Virus record (IMG/VR): IMGVR_UViG_3300023202_000068 | Coordinates: 1 to 64,000 of that record | Direction: 5' to 3' (one strand) | From: a virus | Length of the DNA stretch: 64,000 bases | In this document: positions 1 through 8,563 of the stretch, piece by piece | Position numbering within the stretch: the first letter of the stretch is position 1 | Layout of the letters: each line of letters opens with the position of its first letter | Position numbers and translations under genes: made by a program | Notes under the pieces: generated by a model | What the model was told of the DNA's origin: nothing | Databases searched by the model: none | Seen by the model: only the letters and a program-made list of their open reading frames with translations

Positions 1-1189
1 TAGCCTGTTCAGACTGAAATTGCTCATCGTAATACTCGACCTTTTGCTTGGCCTCTACATACATAGTCTGAAGTCTTTTTGCGTTAGACACGACCGACTC
101 TTGATTATCAAGTTTATTCTTAATATCTAAAGCTTGGGTTGTTAGCGAATCTACTTGTGTACTTATTTCATGCATCTTGTCTTTGGCTGTCTCGGTCACC
201 CAAGACTGTTCACAGGTAGGGCATAGGGCTTTTTCAAGTTCCATTTTTTGACGCTTAAGCTCAGCTATCTGCGGTCCAATATGCTGGGCTTTTTGTCTAA
301 GTAGTGGAAACTCAGCAAGCTGTGCATCTATATTTTCTTTTGCAGATTCAATTTTCTCTAGTTCTTGGAGCTTAGCTTGCTTTTCGGCGTTTAAAGACAT
401 TACCTTGCTATCTGTATACGGCAAGTGCCTTTGTTCAGGTACCACTAGTGATTGTAGTTTGCCAGCACACTCCTGCTCTAGCCTGGTCTTTTCAGTCTCC
501 ACATCTGTCAGCTCACGCTTTAAGGCCTGAAGGTCTTGAGTGGTAACTGTTTGAACTGGTTTTTCTTTATCTCCAAGCATACGCTCAAAGTCTTTAATTG
601 TATCTTGATCAGATTGTAGCTTGACTTCAATTTTGTCTAGTGTCTTTAAGTCTTCGCTGTTGTTGGATTTAATTTCATTGAGATATGAGGTGAAGCGATC
701 TAAGCCAAGTACCGTAGTTAGAAACTCATAAGTCTGCTTACCTGTCATATCTATAAAGAAGCCACCTTCTTTTTGCTTCTTGTGTACCATCTTCTTGAAG
801 ACAGATCTGGGGATACCAATGATTTCATCTAGGCGTTCTTCAGCTAACTTTACATTACCAGTAACCGATTCTCCGTTATAGTCAACAGTAAAACCGCCCT
901 TTTTAGACCTAGTCAGGGTCAGAGGGGCACCTTCTACTAAAAAAACACCCTTAACAGTTAGTGGGTCTTTGGTTAGGCGTGACTGGAGTACTGTAGAAGG
1001 AACGTCGCTAATACCTAGTAGGTAATCTAGTGCTAAAAAAATAGTGGACTTACCGGCTCCAGAAGAGCCTCCTGTGTTTTCGTTCCTACCGTCTACCTGA
1101 ATGAGCTTATCTCTATCTGTAAAGTCTACACTTTGCTCTTCCACAAAACGGCGAATACCACTGAATGTCAATTGCTGTAGTTCTATCAT
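1..1189 (-). CDS. Rad50/SbcC-like recombination nuclease ATPase subunit (T4 gp46-like), partial
   Basis: Reading inward from the ATG at 1189 gives 396 codons with no stop, so the C-terminal half lies outside the window. Residues 40-49 are a Walker A loop (GGSSGAGKST) in an SMC-type N-terminal head. Long charged coiled-coil sequence follows, and a CPTC zinc hook sits at residues 323-326. This is the Rad50/SbcC/gp46 layout: an ATPase that works with an Mre11-type nuclease in processing DNA ends for recombination. The partner (gp47-like) is at 2458-3444. The start overlaps the preceding stop (TAATG), so translation is probably coupled to the zinc-ribbon gene. Confidence 0.93.
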   Translation of the reverse strand, partial: MIELQQLTFSGIRRFVEEQSVDFTDRDKLIQVDGRNENTGGSSGAGKSTIFLALDYLLGISDVPSTVLQSRLTKDPLTVKGVFLVEGAPLTLTRSKKGGFTVDYNGESVTGNVKLAEERLDEIIGIPRSVFKKMVHKKQKEGGFFIDMTGKQTYEFLTTVLGLDRFTSYLNEIKSNNSEDLKTLDKIEVKLQSDQDTIKDFERMLGDKEKPVQTVTTQDLQALKRELTDVETEKTRLEQECAGKLQSLVVPEQRHLPYTDSKVMSLNAEKQAKLQELEKIESAKENIDAQLAEFPLLRQKAQHIGPQIAELKRQKMELEKALCPTCEQSWVTETAKDKMHEISTQVDSLTTQALDIKNKLDNQESVVSNAKRLQTMYVEAKQKVEYYDEQFQSEQA

Positions 1190-1440
1190 TACTCTTCCGT
1201 ATAAAGACGTTCGCGTTCGCGCTCAACAACATCATTGCTGATCTCAACTCTTCTTGACTGGATACCGTTATCGATAACTTGAGTGCCCTTACTAGCAGGT
1301 GCAGAAAGGTTTCTCTCTAACTTACCTGAACCACACTGACCGCAGTCTAGAAAAGGAGGGATTTCCTTAGCACTATTAAAGACCTTAGTGATTTCATTGT
1401 CACAGTCTGGGTTATTGCATGTAAAACGTATCATTGGCAT
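1189..1440 (-). CDS. FmdB-like small zinc ribbon protein
   Basis: An 83-residue protein with paired cysteines (C8/C13 and C33/C36) forming a zinc ribbon, followed by a Ser/Arg-rich tail resembling FmdB-family proteins. FmdB-like proteins are small, often described as regulatory, and of uncertain molecular function. The gene has a strong GAGGAGG ribosome binding site, is preceded by its own sigma70-like promoter, and overlaps the gp46-like start by one base. A role in recombination or in regulating the nuclease is inferred from context only. Confidence 0.6.
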   Translation of the reverse strand: MPMIRFTCNNPDCDNEITKVFNSAKEIPPFLDCGQCGSGKLERNLSAPASKGTQVIDNGIQSRRVEISNDVVERERERLYTEE

Positions 1441-1459
1441 GGCTACTTCCTCCTCAATA

Positions 1460-1487
1460 AGTATAACACGAACTAAACTCGTGTAAA
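1460..1487 (-). promoter_or_regulatory. sigma70-like promoter with inverted repeat between -35 and -10
   Basis: On the minus strand: TTTACA (1482-1487), 16-bp spacer, TATACT (1460-1465), then GAGGAGG and the zinc-ribbon ATG. The inverted repeat ACACGA/TCGTGT (1466-1471 and 1479-1484) fills the spacer. It could be an operator, or the terminator stem of the upstream gene. Confidence 0.55.
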
Positions 1488-1491
1488 GAAT

Positions 1492-2130
1492 TTATTCTTC
1501 TTTTGTGGCAGCTTTTTTTGCTGCAGCCATTAACTTAAGGAGTTCTCCAGCGCCATCTTTATTTGTAATTTCTACAGTCTTACTATCTATCTGTTTAACT
1601 TCTGCATCTGAATTCAGATTGAAGTTAACTAGAGGCGAGCCTTCACCTTCAGAAGCCTTACCCATAAGCTTATCGAGAGCTTCGATAGACTTATAGTATT
1701 GGGATAACATCTTAGTATCGACATTATCGATAACACTCGCGTCATTAGTAGTCAAAAATTGTAGAAATTGGTCGCCAAAATGTTTACCTAAAGCAGAGAC
1801 AATTGTACTAACCGTATTAGCAGATTCAAGCTTAGTTTGTTTTAACTTTTCTTCCATGTTAGCTAAAAGATCATCGAAGTGGTACATCTTTTTTTGCAGC
1901 CAATCCTGCCTCTTAGCCATAAATAGTATGTATTGTTTTTTCTTTTTTGTAGCAATTGCAATTTCAGAATATGTTTGTCCAGCCATATATAGCTTAAACC
2001 ACTGAAATATATCAGACTCAGATATCTTTGCAATACCTGGTGAGCCATTGTTTACAAAATCTTCGAGTGCCTGTCTCTCATCTAAAGAGAAATCCTCTGG
2101 CATCTCTATTGGTTCAAGTTCGTTTTCCAT
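1492..2130 (-). CDS. HTH-containing protein, possibly terminase small subunit-like
   Basis: A 212-residue protein. Residues about 42-78 read as a helix-turn-helix (DIFQWFKLYMAG, then SEIAIATKKKKQYI, then KRQDW), like the N-terminal HTH of many phage small terminases and other phage DNA-binding proteins. The rest is helical, with a short acidic N-terminus. The terminase large gene is 11 kb away, so the small-terminase idea rests on the HTH alone. It overlaps the end of the next upstream gene by 25 bp. Function not recognised with certainty. Confidence 0.45.
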   Translation of the reverse strand: MENELEPIEMPEDFSLDERQALEDFVNNGSPGIAKISESDIFQWFKLYMAGQTYSEIAIATKKKKQYILFMAKRQDWLQKKMYHFDDLLANMEEKLKQTKLESANTVSTIVSALGKHFGDQFLQFLTTNDASVIDNVDTKMLSQYYKSIEALDKLMGKASEGEGSPLVNFNLNSDAEVKQIDSKTVEITNKDGAGELLKLMAAAKKAATKEE

Positions 2131-2465
2131 GCTTGTCCTTGTTTCTTGAAAGTCACGTCGGTATCTTCCCAGAACATATATTTAGTCCAAAGTATTAACT
2201 GAGCTAGTCTAAGGTCAGGGTCGGGGGGCTCTTTCTTAAAATAGAAGTCATATTCAATACTTCCTGCAGAAATTGCCTCTTCCAGTTCTTTATCTACTTC
2301 TACAATATTAGTAAAGTCATAGTTGATCTCTACCTTACTTAAGTCATCAAATATAATAAAAGGCCATGCCTTCATGTTTTTAAGTTGAAACTCAGAAAGG
2401 TTACCAGTCATTACGACCATCTTTCTGTGCTCATCTACGATATTTTGCTGGTTTTCATCAGACAT
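2106..2465 (-). CDS. hypothetical protein
   Basis: A 119-residue acidic protein with no motif I recognise. Its start overlaps the end of the gp47-like gene by 8 bp and its end overlaps the HTH gene by 25 bp, so it belongs to the same minus-strand recombination/nucleotide operon. No signal peptide or membrane segment is visible. Confidence 0.6.
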   Translation of the reverse strand: MSDENQQNIVDEHRKMVVMTGNLSEFQLKNMKAWPFIIFDDLSKVEINYDFTNIVEVDKELEEAISAGSIEYDFYFKKEPPDPDLRLAQLILWTKYMFWEDTDVTFKKQGQAWKTNLNQ

Positions 2466-3444
2466 GTATAAATTCCTTTAAGTACTGGTTAATCTCTTCT
2501 TTCTTAACACCGTCTGCAGGAACAAAGCTAGCCTCTAGGAACTGAAAAATATCGGTAGACTCAGCCTTGTCAACCCTAGTCATTTTACGATCTACTGGTT
2601 TTGCTTTTATCTGTGCAATGCCCTTGTACTTCTTCTTCATTTTCTTAATCCAAGCAGATTTTCCCTGAAGCTCTACGTAGTTTTTAGCATTCTCAATTAA
2701 CTCAGGCTCATCCTCACCCTCTATAATAATATGCTTATAGATTGGTGTAACAACGTCTTGAGTGGAGTAGAATTTTTTTGACTTAACAGTACCGTCAGAG
2801 TCGTGTACAAAAATCCAAACACCCTTTTCCTCGTTAGCGTCGGACATAGAGTCCCACTTAGCAGTACCAGTGTAGAAAGCTTTCCCTACAGTTTGACCTT
2901 TGTGAATGTGACCGGAGATAATGTGCTCTTGACTTACCAGCTCTGGATCAATACCATCAGGAGCGTAGAAGCCATTCTCATACTGTGCGCCTGTGAAAGT
3001 CTGATGCGCCACAAGGGTCTTTGTAGCCCCTGCCTTGTACAGCTCTTGAGTAGCCTTAAGAAAAGCCTCTTCATCACTCATATAGGGAATGTATGCTATA
3101 CCGTTATAAATAGAGGGTTTATCAACAATAGTGGTGCTAGAGTGTGACTTAAAGACGTTGAGGGAATTCATGTGCTGTTCTTTTTCTTTAGAGCCTGGTT
3201 GATCATGATTGCCAACAAGAGCCAACACAGGAATACCTGCACGCCCTAGACCTTCAAAAACAACAGTCCAAAAATCCATAACCTCTACTCTAACGACGGC
3301 GTGGGTGTGGAATAGGTCACCCATAAACTCAACACGGTCCACATCGTTTTCTGTAGCAAGCTTTGCTACAAATTCCATGAGCTTTCGACCTTCCATAATA
3401 TTACGAACAGTAATATGTGGGTCACCTACGCGCAGTATCTTCAT
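2458..3444 (-). CDS. Mre11/SbcD-like recombination nuclease subunit (T4 gp47-like)
   Basis: A 328-residue calcineurin-like metallophosphoesterase with all the expected metal-binding motifs: GDPH (residues 7-10), GDLFHTH (42-48), GNHD (78-81), H147 and GHIH (178-181). With the gp46-like ATPase at the window edge it should form the phage Mre11-Rad50 complex that resects DNA ends for recombination-dependent replication. Length fits T4 gp47 (about 339 residues). The two subunits are separated here by three small genes. It overlaps the dCMP deaminase stop by 4 bp. Confidence 0.93.
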   Translation of the reverse strand: MKILRVGDPHITVRNIMEGRKLMEFVAKLATENDVDRVEFMGDLFHTHAVVRVEVMDFWTVVFEGLGRAGIPVLALVGNHDQPGSKEKEQHMNSLNVFKSHSSTTIVDKPSIYNGIAYIPYMSDEEAFLKATQELYKAGATKTLVAHQTFTGAQYENGFYAPDGIDPELVSQEHIISGHIHKGQTVGKAFYTGTAKWDSMSDANEEKGVWIFVHDSDGTVKSKKFYSTQDVVTPIYKHIIIEGEDEPELIENAKNYVELQGKSAWIKKMKKKYKGIAQIKAKPVDRKMTRVDKAESTDIFQFLEASFVPADGVKKEEINQYLKEFIHV

Positions 3445-3917
3445 TTAGTCCTCGCTGGTTGTATCCTAAGCTCGTAGTACGAATTAGTCCCATACGGTTC
3501 ACGAACAAAGAATTTCAAATCTTTCATGTTCGAGTTCTTGTCAAAGTCTCGATACATATCTTTGAAGTATACCATATTAATACCCGATTGGTAAAGCTGT
3601 CTCATACAGTTAATACAAGGAGATAGTGTACAATATACAAAACACTCATCAGTTGAAACACCGTGCCTAGCACAGTTACAAAGTAGATTAGTTTCTGCAT
3701 GTATAATGTACTGGTACTTATCAGGTCTAGTTTTTGGCAAGTCCTTGTCTGGACCACCTCTAACGAATCCGTTGTATCCTGAACTTATTACAGCACCAGT
3801 TTTACCGTGGATAAGTAATGCGCCTACTTTAGTCTGTGCATCTGGCGATTGCTCGGCAACAGCCAATGCTTGTTTGTGGTAGGCGTTTAATTTTTTAAGG
3901 CTAAGGTTAACCTTCAT
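3441..3917 (-). CDS. deoxycytidylate (dCMP) deaminase
   Basis: A 158-residue zinc-dependent cytidine/deoxycytidylate deaminase. The signature is HAE (73-75, zinc His and catalytic Glu) and SPCINC (99-104, two zinc Cys). An upstream YNG/FVRGGPD segment matches the dCMP deaminase/ComEB group. The enzyme converts dCMP to dUMP for dTTP synthesis and pairs functionally with the dTMP kinase-like gene at 26945-27547. It overlaps the GroES-like gene by 11 bp. Confidence 0.9.
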   Translation of the reverse strand: MKVNLSLKKLNAYHKQALAVAEQSPDAQTKVGALLIHGKTGAVISSGYNGFVRGGPDKDLPKTRPDKYQYIIHAETNLLCNCARHGVSTDECFVYCTLSPCINCMRQLYQSGINMVYFKDMYRDFDKNSNMKDLKFFVREPYGTNSYYELRIQPARTK

Positions 3918-4224
3918 TGCTAACCATTACAATCGCTGCAGAGTCAGCAATAACAAACTCACCTTCAATTCCTTCAGTGGTGTAGGTTTGCTTAGACCAA
4001 GCTTGGCTATACAAATCCTCTTCTTTAAAAAACACAATGTTGCCTGGCTCAATAGCCATGTCAGTACCATCTAGACCTTTCACGTTTGCATAAAATTTTG
4101 CGCGAAGCCCTAAAAGTGTTCCTTTTTGTTGGACAGTAGCGAAGCCGCTCTTTACCTCGGTTTTTAATGTTTTATCGCCTTTGTAGGGCTCCACCAAAAC
4201 TTTCCTGTTGACAGAAACCATCAT
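3907..4224 (-). CDS. GroES/gp31-like cochaperonin
   Basis: A 105-residue beta-rich protein following the GroES pattern: N-terminal strand (VNRKVLVEPY), a flexible segment where the mobile loop belongs (about 20-38), a GNIVFF segment like the VGDIVIF strand, and a closing strand ending near IADSAAIVMV. Identity to bacterial GroES is low, as with T4 gp31. A GroEL-like gene at 15148-16917 supports the assignment. The ribosome site AAAGGAG lies inside the last codons of the sigma gene, and the first ATG overlaps its stop. Confidence 0.72.
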   Translation of the reverse strand: MMVSVNRKVLVEPYKGDKTLKTEVKSGFATVQQKGTLLGLRAKFYANVKGLDGTDMAIEPGNIVFFKEEDLYSQAWSKQTYTTEGIEGEFVIADSAAIVMVSNEG

Positions 4225-5258
4225 AATTCTACTCCTTTAAGTCTAATAATTTTACGTTCGATCACATTGAGATCTTTAGCCGCAACTAATATTTTAGCAA
4301 GGATTTCACGCTTTATCAACGACTCTTCTATAGATTCTTGATTGTCTGGAGTATAGTCGTAAACATTTACACCAGAGTCTTCGTCGTCACCACCTTGCTT
4401 TGCATCGGCAGAGATGTAGCTAGAGCCATTTAACAAGGTCCTAATGTGCACTTCTCTAATAGGTAACTTAGGTACAGCCTTGCCATCTTCCTTGTCTTTT
4501 TCAAAAGATTCGTTCACTGCTTTTGTAAGCTCTACAACGTCTTCAATTTTTAATCTGTACTTAAGAGAGTTTGCCCTGTATAAAATCTTCTTGTCTGATG
4601 GATACATACGTAAGAATGTTTTTGAATATTCTTCAATCATATATCCAACCATTCTACCGATACAGACGTTAGCCCACTTCCCTCTATTATATTCACCCAC
4701 ATACTTGTCAATACCACTAACCAATCCATAAGTGCAAATATCAATGAGATCAAGGAGCGTTAAGTGTGACCTAGGGGTTTTACGGTAAAAAAGCTTAGCC
4801 CTGTTAATAGCTAACGGAAGGTTGTTTTCAAGTAAAATTCTTCTAGCCTGTAAAAAGTCAAGGTAGTATGAATTTGCCCTCTCAGGTACCTTGCCCTCCC
4901 AGTTTTTAATGATAAAATCTATCAGTTGGAAGTTGACTGAAAACTTCATTAAAGATCTAGCGTCTTTTTCTTTAATAGCCTTTGTAATGCCTTTGCTAAA
5001 TACTGGAGATTTCTCACGAAAGTAGGGTCTGGCACTTAAGATATTGCCGTTAGTATTAACTATAAAGTTGATAAAATCCTTGTAGATTCTTTCAGTCTGT
5101 TTATAGCGATTAATGTAGAATTGGAACTTTTTTTCAAGTTGGAGTAAAAGCTCGACCTGAGCTTGCTGATCACCAATCAAACCATCGTTAGCTATAATGG
5201 TCTGATTGACCTGGGCTGCTAACTCTTGAAACTCTCTATCTGTAGGTCTTCTACTCAT
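4221..5258 (-). CDS. sigma70-family factor lacking region 4.2
   Basis: A 345-residue protein with a sigma region 2 core at about 140-235: ARRILLENNLPLAINRAK, then LLDLIDICTYGLVSGIDKY, then a helical R/Y-rich segment corresponding to 2.3-2.4. The C-terminus reads like region 4.1 (ERKIIRLKGVEL) and stops exactly where the region 4.2 helix-turn-helix should begin. T4 gp55, the late sigma, likewise lacks a -35-binding region 4.2. I infer a phage-specific promoter specificity factor reading a -10-type element. The ATG lies 6 nt after an extended -10 promoter. Confidence 0.8.
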   Translation of the reverse strand: MSRRPTDREFQELAAQVNQTIIANDGLIGDQQAQVELLLQLEKKFQFYINRYKQTERIYKDFINFIVNTNGNILSARPYFREKSPVFSKGITKAIKEKDARSLMKFSVNFQLIDFIIKNWEGKVPERANSYYLDFLQARRILLENNLPLAINRAKLFYRKTPRSHLTLLDLIDICTYGLVSGIDKYVGEYNRGKWANVCIGRMVGYMIEEYSKTFLRMYPSDKKILYRANSLKYRLKIEDVVELTKAVNESFEKDKEDGKAVPKLPIREVHIRTLLNGSSYISADAKQGGDDEDSGVNVYDYTPDNQESIEESLIKREILAKILVAAKDLNVIERKIIRLKGVEL

Positions 5259-5264
5259 AACCTA

Positions 5265-5273
5265 CATATACCA
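5265..5273 (-). promoter_or_regulatory. extended -10 promoter, leaderless start of sigma gene
   Basis: Minus strand reads TGTGG-TATATG, then 6 nt, then the ATG at 5258. The +1 would fall on or next to the A of the ATG. Confidence 0.5.
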
Positions 5274-5276
5274 CAA

Positions 5277-6758
5277 TCAGTACTCTTTAATTTCACCACC
5301 TGCTTCTTGGTAAAAAGAAATTCTTTTTTGTAATTGTTTTTCAAGAAGTGGTTCGCCTTGAATTCTAAAATCATAAATATTAGCTAATGGCTTGGGAGGG
5401 TGTTTGTCTACAAACTTAGATATTTCTAGTTTCCTAGTTGACCTTCCCATAGTACCTTGTTTTGTAACAATTTCCGAAGAACCACCAACCCAGTTAATTA
5501 CGTTGTGGGTGGGGTACATGTTAGTCCCTGTAGCGATAGCTTTTGTCCCTATCAATACCTTGATATCTCCATGGTTGAAAGCATCTACGTGGTCCTGTAG
5601 CTTTACCTTATCCAGATTCCATACTGCAGCGTCTTTCTTAGATGCTGAGTGCACATAACCGTATGGAACTTCCAACAGTTGTTCTAACATTTGAATCTGC
5701 CTAAGCTCTTCTACTAGTATTAAGGTTGATTGATCTTTGACTTTAGCAGAGGCATTTGCAATCTTCGCTGCAAGTTTTGCAATTTCTCCGTTATACAAGA
5801 AGTGCTCTCTTTTACACTCTAGAGGGTCTTTCTTATTTTTAGTCGATGGAGAAAACGTATTTAGGATTGTAAACTTTAATGGACATAAGTAACCATCGCT
5901 AATGGCCTCAGAGAGTCCCATCTCAAGTACATTTTTACCTATAATTGAGTACAGCATCTTTTCAGTACCGTCACCACGCGTCTGAGTAGCGGATACAAAC
6001 ATTCTATACGGCACATTTTCAAATATACCGTGACACACCTTCTCTAGCTCGCTAGCAGCGAACGTATGGGACTCATCTACTAACAGAGCATCAGCCTTAC
6101 ACAAAGCTGCATAAGCCTCTGTGTCGGGCTTAAGCATTGTCATAGACCTACCTATGGCTACAGTTACAGTCTTCTTATAGTCTTTCTTACCATCACCATA
6201 CCCACCGACGTTATTCTTTCCAAGCTTATCTTGAAATTCTTTCAAAAGCTCATTGAAGATAGATTTACTAGGGGTAACAACTACAGTCTTAAGTCCCATC
6301 GACTTGGCTAGGTTTAGCAAGATAAAAGATTTACCGCATCCAGTTGGGAGACTAATATTACCGTGCTTAATATTCATCAACTTTTTTACAGCTTCTGCTT
6401 GATACGGATACGGGTCAAACTCAGGCTTTTTCTTCCAAGGTAAAGGACGAAAGTCTGGATAATCTATTGAATTCATAGTATTTACGGAAAATACAGCTTT
6501 TAAATGTGGTATTATACCAGGACGGATAAAATCGTTGGCGTCTAACAAGCACGAGTGTAAGTCTTGCAAAAGCTCTTTATCTCTATGTCCCCAACCACCT
6601 GGGTCTCTTTGTTTCCACCATCGATTAGCCCGATGTTTTTTAAGTTGAAACTGAACGCTAGTGTTACGATAAGTGAGGAATTTAACAGCTCTAGCTTTTT
6701 CTTGAGCATCTTCGAAGGTAACTTTAGCTTTTGTAGGTGATATTATTTTAATTTTCAT
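5277..6758 (-). CDS. UvsW-like SF2 DNA helicase
   Basis: A 493-residue superfamily 2 helicase. The N-terminal about 110 residues form an accessory region, then come motif I LPTGCGKS (137-144), motif II DESH (228-231), motif III SAT (256-258), and a C-terminal RecA domain with motif VI near GTMGRSTR. Size and layout match T4 UvsW, an RNA/DNA and branched-DNA helicase that regresses forks, migrates junctions and removes R-loops. Its stop lies in the promoter region of the sigma gene. The ATG has no ribosome binding site and follows an extended -10 by 6 nt. Confidence 0.88.
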   Translation of the reverse strand: MKIKIISPTKAKVTFEDAQEKARAVKFLTYRNTSVQFQLKKHRANRWWKQRDPGGWGHRDKELLQDLHSCLLDANDFIRPGIIPHLKAVFSVNTMNSIDYPDFRPLPWKKKPEFDPYPYQAEAVKKLMNIKHGNISLPTGCGKSFILLNLAKSMGLKTVVVTPSKSIFNELLKEFQDKLGKNNVGGYGDGKKDYKKTVTVAIGRSMTMLKPDTEAYAALCKADALLVDESHTFAASELEKVCHGIFENVPYRMFVSATQTRGDGTEKMLYSIIGKNVLEMGLSEAISDGYLCPLKFTILNTFSPSTKNKKDPLECKREHFLYNGEIAKLAAKIANASAKVKDQSTLILVEELRQIQMLEQLLEVPYGYVHSASKKDAAVWNLDKVKLQDHVDAFNHGDIKVLIGTKAIATGTNMYPTHNVINWVGGSSEIVTKQGTMGRSTRKLEISKFVDKHPPKPLANIYDFRIQGEPLLEKQLQKRISFYQEAGGEIKEY

Positions 6759-6764
6759 TACATT

Positions 6765-6773
6765 ATCATACCA
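6765..6773 (-). promoter_or_regulatory. extended -10 promoter, leaderless start of UvsW-like gene
   Basis: Minus strand TGG-TATGAT, then 6 nt, then ATG at 6758. No Shine-Dalgarno is possible in between. Confidence 0.48.
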
Positions 6774-6790
6774 TATAATTGGAGGTTACC

Positions 6791-7210
6791 ATGTATAAAT
6801 ACAGTAAAAAATCACTAGGCAAGCTAAACACCTGTCACCCAGACTTGCAAAAATTACTAAAGGAAGCTATCAAGCATTACGACGTTACAATTCTGCAAGG
6901 TATTCGTACAAAAGAAGAGCAGGAAGAGCTTGTAAGAACTGGGATGTCTAAGACCATGAACTCAATGCATCTTGATCAAGGTGATGGCTATGCACACGCT
7001 GTAGATTGTGCCCTTTGGCCTATCGACTGGCACGACCGTGAGCGTTTTGTGTTTCTCCAAGGTTTTCTGAAAGGCTTAGCTGTGCAAATGAAGGCTAACG
7101 GTGAAATTAGCCATGACTTGCGTCTTGGTGTTGACTGGGACGACGATGGTAACATTAAAGAACATAGCTTCTTTGATGGGCCTCACGTTGAAATTAGACT
7201 GAAAAAGTAG
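6791..7210 (+). CDS. M15-family peptidase, probable endolysin
   Basis: A 139-residue zinc peptidase of the M15 (VanX/L-Ala-D-Glu or D-Ala-D-Ala) type. The zinc ligands fit SMH (H60), HAVD (D72) and GPHVE (H132), with the catalytic acid at E134 or nearby. The size is that of a compact single-domain phage endolysin that cuts peptidoglycan peptides. The ATG at 6791 is chosen because GGAGG sits at 6781-6785; an upstream in-frame TTG has no such site. It is a lone plus-strand gene among minus-strand replication genes. No signal peptide, so release would need a holin. Confidence 0.85.
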   Translation: MYKYSKKSLGKLNTCHPDLQKLLKEAIKHYDVTILQGIRTKEEQEELVRTGMSKTMNSMHLDQGDGYAHAVDCALWPIDWHDRERFVFLQGFLKGLAVQMKANGEISHDLRLGVDWDDDGNIKEHSFFDGPHVEIRLKK

Positions 7211-7211
7211 T

Positions 7212-7448
7212 TTATCTCTTAAAATTAGCTACAGTCAACTTAGCATTAGGGCTTGCTTCAACAACCACATTTTCTTTACCAAACTGATTCTGAAGTCTTT
7301 TAATGGCTTCAGCGTCTGTTTTATTATCTGGATTGATAACTGCTGCGCCGTGTTGTTTCAGGCTACTTCTAATTGCATCTAGTCTTAACTGAACATCTGG
7401 AACTCTTGCTCCGATTATGGAGCTTGCTCCCACAGAATTTACTTTCAT
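7212..7448 (-). CDS. hypothetical protein
   Basis: A 78-residue protein with no recognised domain, ending two bases from the stop of the convergent M15 peptidase gene. It follows the SF2 helicase by 14 bp on the same strand, so the two are probably cotranscribed. An AAAGGGAGAG-type ribosome site precedes the ATG. Confidence 0.6.
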   Translation of the reverse strand: MKVNSVGASSIIGARVPDVQLRLDAIRSSLKQHGAAVINPDNKTDAEAIKRLQNQFGKENVVVEASPNAKLTVANFKR

Positions 7449-7462
7449 CTTACTCTCCCTTT

Positions 7463-8524
7463 TTAAGCGACATCTAGTCGCAGATTGTTACCGTTGTACT
7501 GAGTATAAATTTCTTTCTTCATAAGTGCAACCATTTTGTGTAAAAATAACACTTGACGGTTATAATTCTTACCATCAGCAATTCTATAGTAAGTCTTGCG
7601 TACACCTTGTGGGTGTTTTCTAAGAACCCTTGCAAACAACTGAAAAGAAGCGTCTACGTTAGAAGAACTTCTCATGTCAATTAGAGTAGTTATATAACTG
7701 TCGTTAAAGCCAAGAATTCCTTTTCCAACAACAATAAGGGTATCAGATTCGTTAGCCTTAAACTTAGCAATCTCAACATCGTCTGGGTCGTTCTTAGAAG
7801 TAGACAGAGATACCTTACGTCCTTGAGTTTGTAGGTAGGTAGCCAAGGTCTTGGCATAAGCTATAGTGGGGCAGGCGATCATAAGCTTGCTCATGTTGTC
7901 ACGATTAGCTTTAGCCTTGGCAGCTACGGCTTTATAAGCTTCTACAGGATTTTTAGGATTAGTCTTAGCAACGTCAAAGTCTACAGAGTTATAAACACCT
8001 TTTTCAGTCAACTCTTCAGCGGAGATGTAGTACATTGCATATTCTTGAGCTTTCTCGTTGATAGCGTTGTACTTAGTAGGTGAGCCAGTCATGAGGATTT
8101 GGTGCTTAGGCTGAAGCTTTTTAATAATGTCCTGAACCATTGGTTCAAGGTAGAAGTTGTGAGCTTCATCAACGATTAAAAGATCAACGCTAGTCCAGTC
8201 AAGCTGACCGATGCTTTGTGGAATGCCAACTCTAACCTGAGCGTCAGTGTTATTGAGATGACCAAAAGATACGTTCATCTCAATATTTGGAGACTCAAGC
8301 TCTTGTAGGTATTGATTCTTAAGGGTGTTTTGACCTTCAGTAAGAACTAAGATCTTAGCACTAGGGTTAATAGAGACATACTTGTTAATGATGTGGTGTG
8401 AAATGGTAGTCTTACCACCGCCAGGAGCTACAGCCAGGATAGAGGCCTTAAACCTCTTAGAGAAGGCGTTTTGAAGAACCTTGTTGGCTGCAGTGATTTG
8501 GTATGTATAGTCAGTGTTTCCCAT
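7463..8524 (-). CDS. second SF2 helicase
   Basis: A 353-residue minimal SF2 helicase: motif I APGGGKT (33-39), motif II DEAH (119-122), motif III GSP, and a C-terminal RecA-like half ending with an arginine-rich motif VI (FARVLRKHP). It has no accessory N-terminal domain and is shorter than the UvsW-like protein, so it is a separate lineage (DEAH/RAD25-like). The substrate cannot be told from sequence; a replication or recombination role is likely. The ATG lacks a ribosome site and follows a -10 by 6 nt. Confidence 0.82.
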   Translation of the reverse strand: MGNTDYTYQITAANKVLQNAFSKRFKASILAVAPGGGKTTISHHIINKYVSINPSAKILVLTEGQNTLKNQYLQELESPNIEMNVSFGHLNNTDAQVRVGIPQSIGQLDWTSVDLLIVDEAHNFYLEPMVQDIIKKLQPKHQILMTGSPTKYNAINEKAQEYAMYYISAEELTEKGVYNSVDFDVAKTNPKNPVEAYKAVAAKAKANRDNMSKLMIACPTIAYAKTLATYLQTQGRKVSLSTSKNDPDDVEIAKFKANESDTLIVVGKGILGFNDSYITTLIDMRSSSNVDASFQLFARVLRKHPQGVRKTYYRIADGKNYNRQVLFLHKMVALMKKEIYTQYNGNNLRLDVA

Positions 8525-8530
8525 ACATCT

Positions 8531-8558
8531 ATATTATCAAATTGTGTAGAAATTGCAA
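8531..8558 (-). promoter_or_regulatory. sigma70-like promoter, leaderless start of helicase gene
   Basis: Minus strand TTGCAA (8553-8558), 16-bp spacer, TAATAT (8531-8536), then 6 nt and the ATG at 8524. Confidence 0.55.
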
Positions 8559-8563
8559 GAAAA

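Noticed and set aside
6774-6779. TATAAT before the M15 peptidase as a promoter
   Set aside because: The implied start would lie at about 6786, after the GGAGG ribosome site; the -35 is poor.
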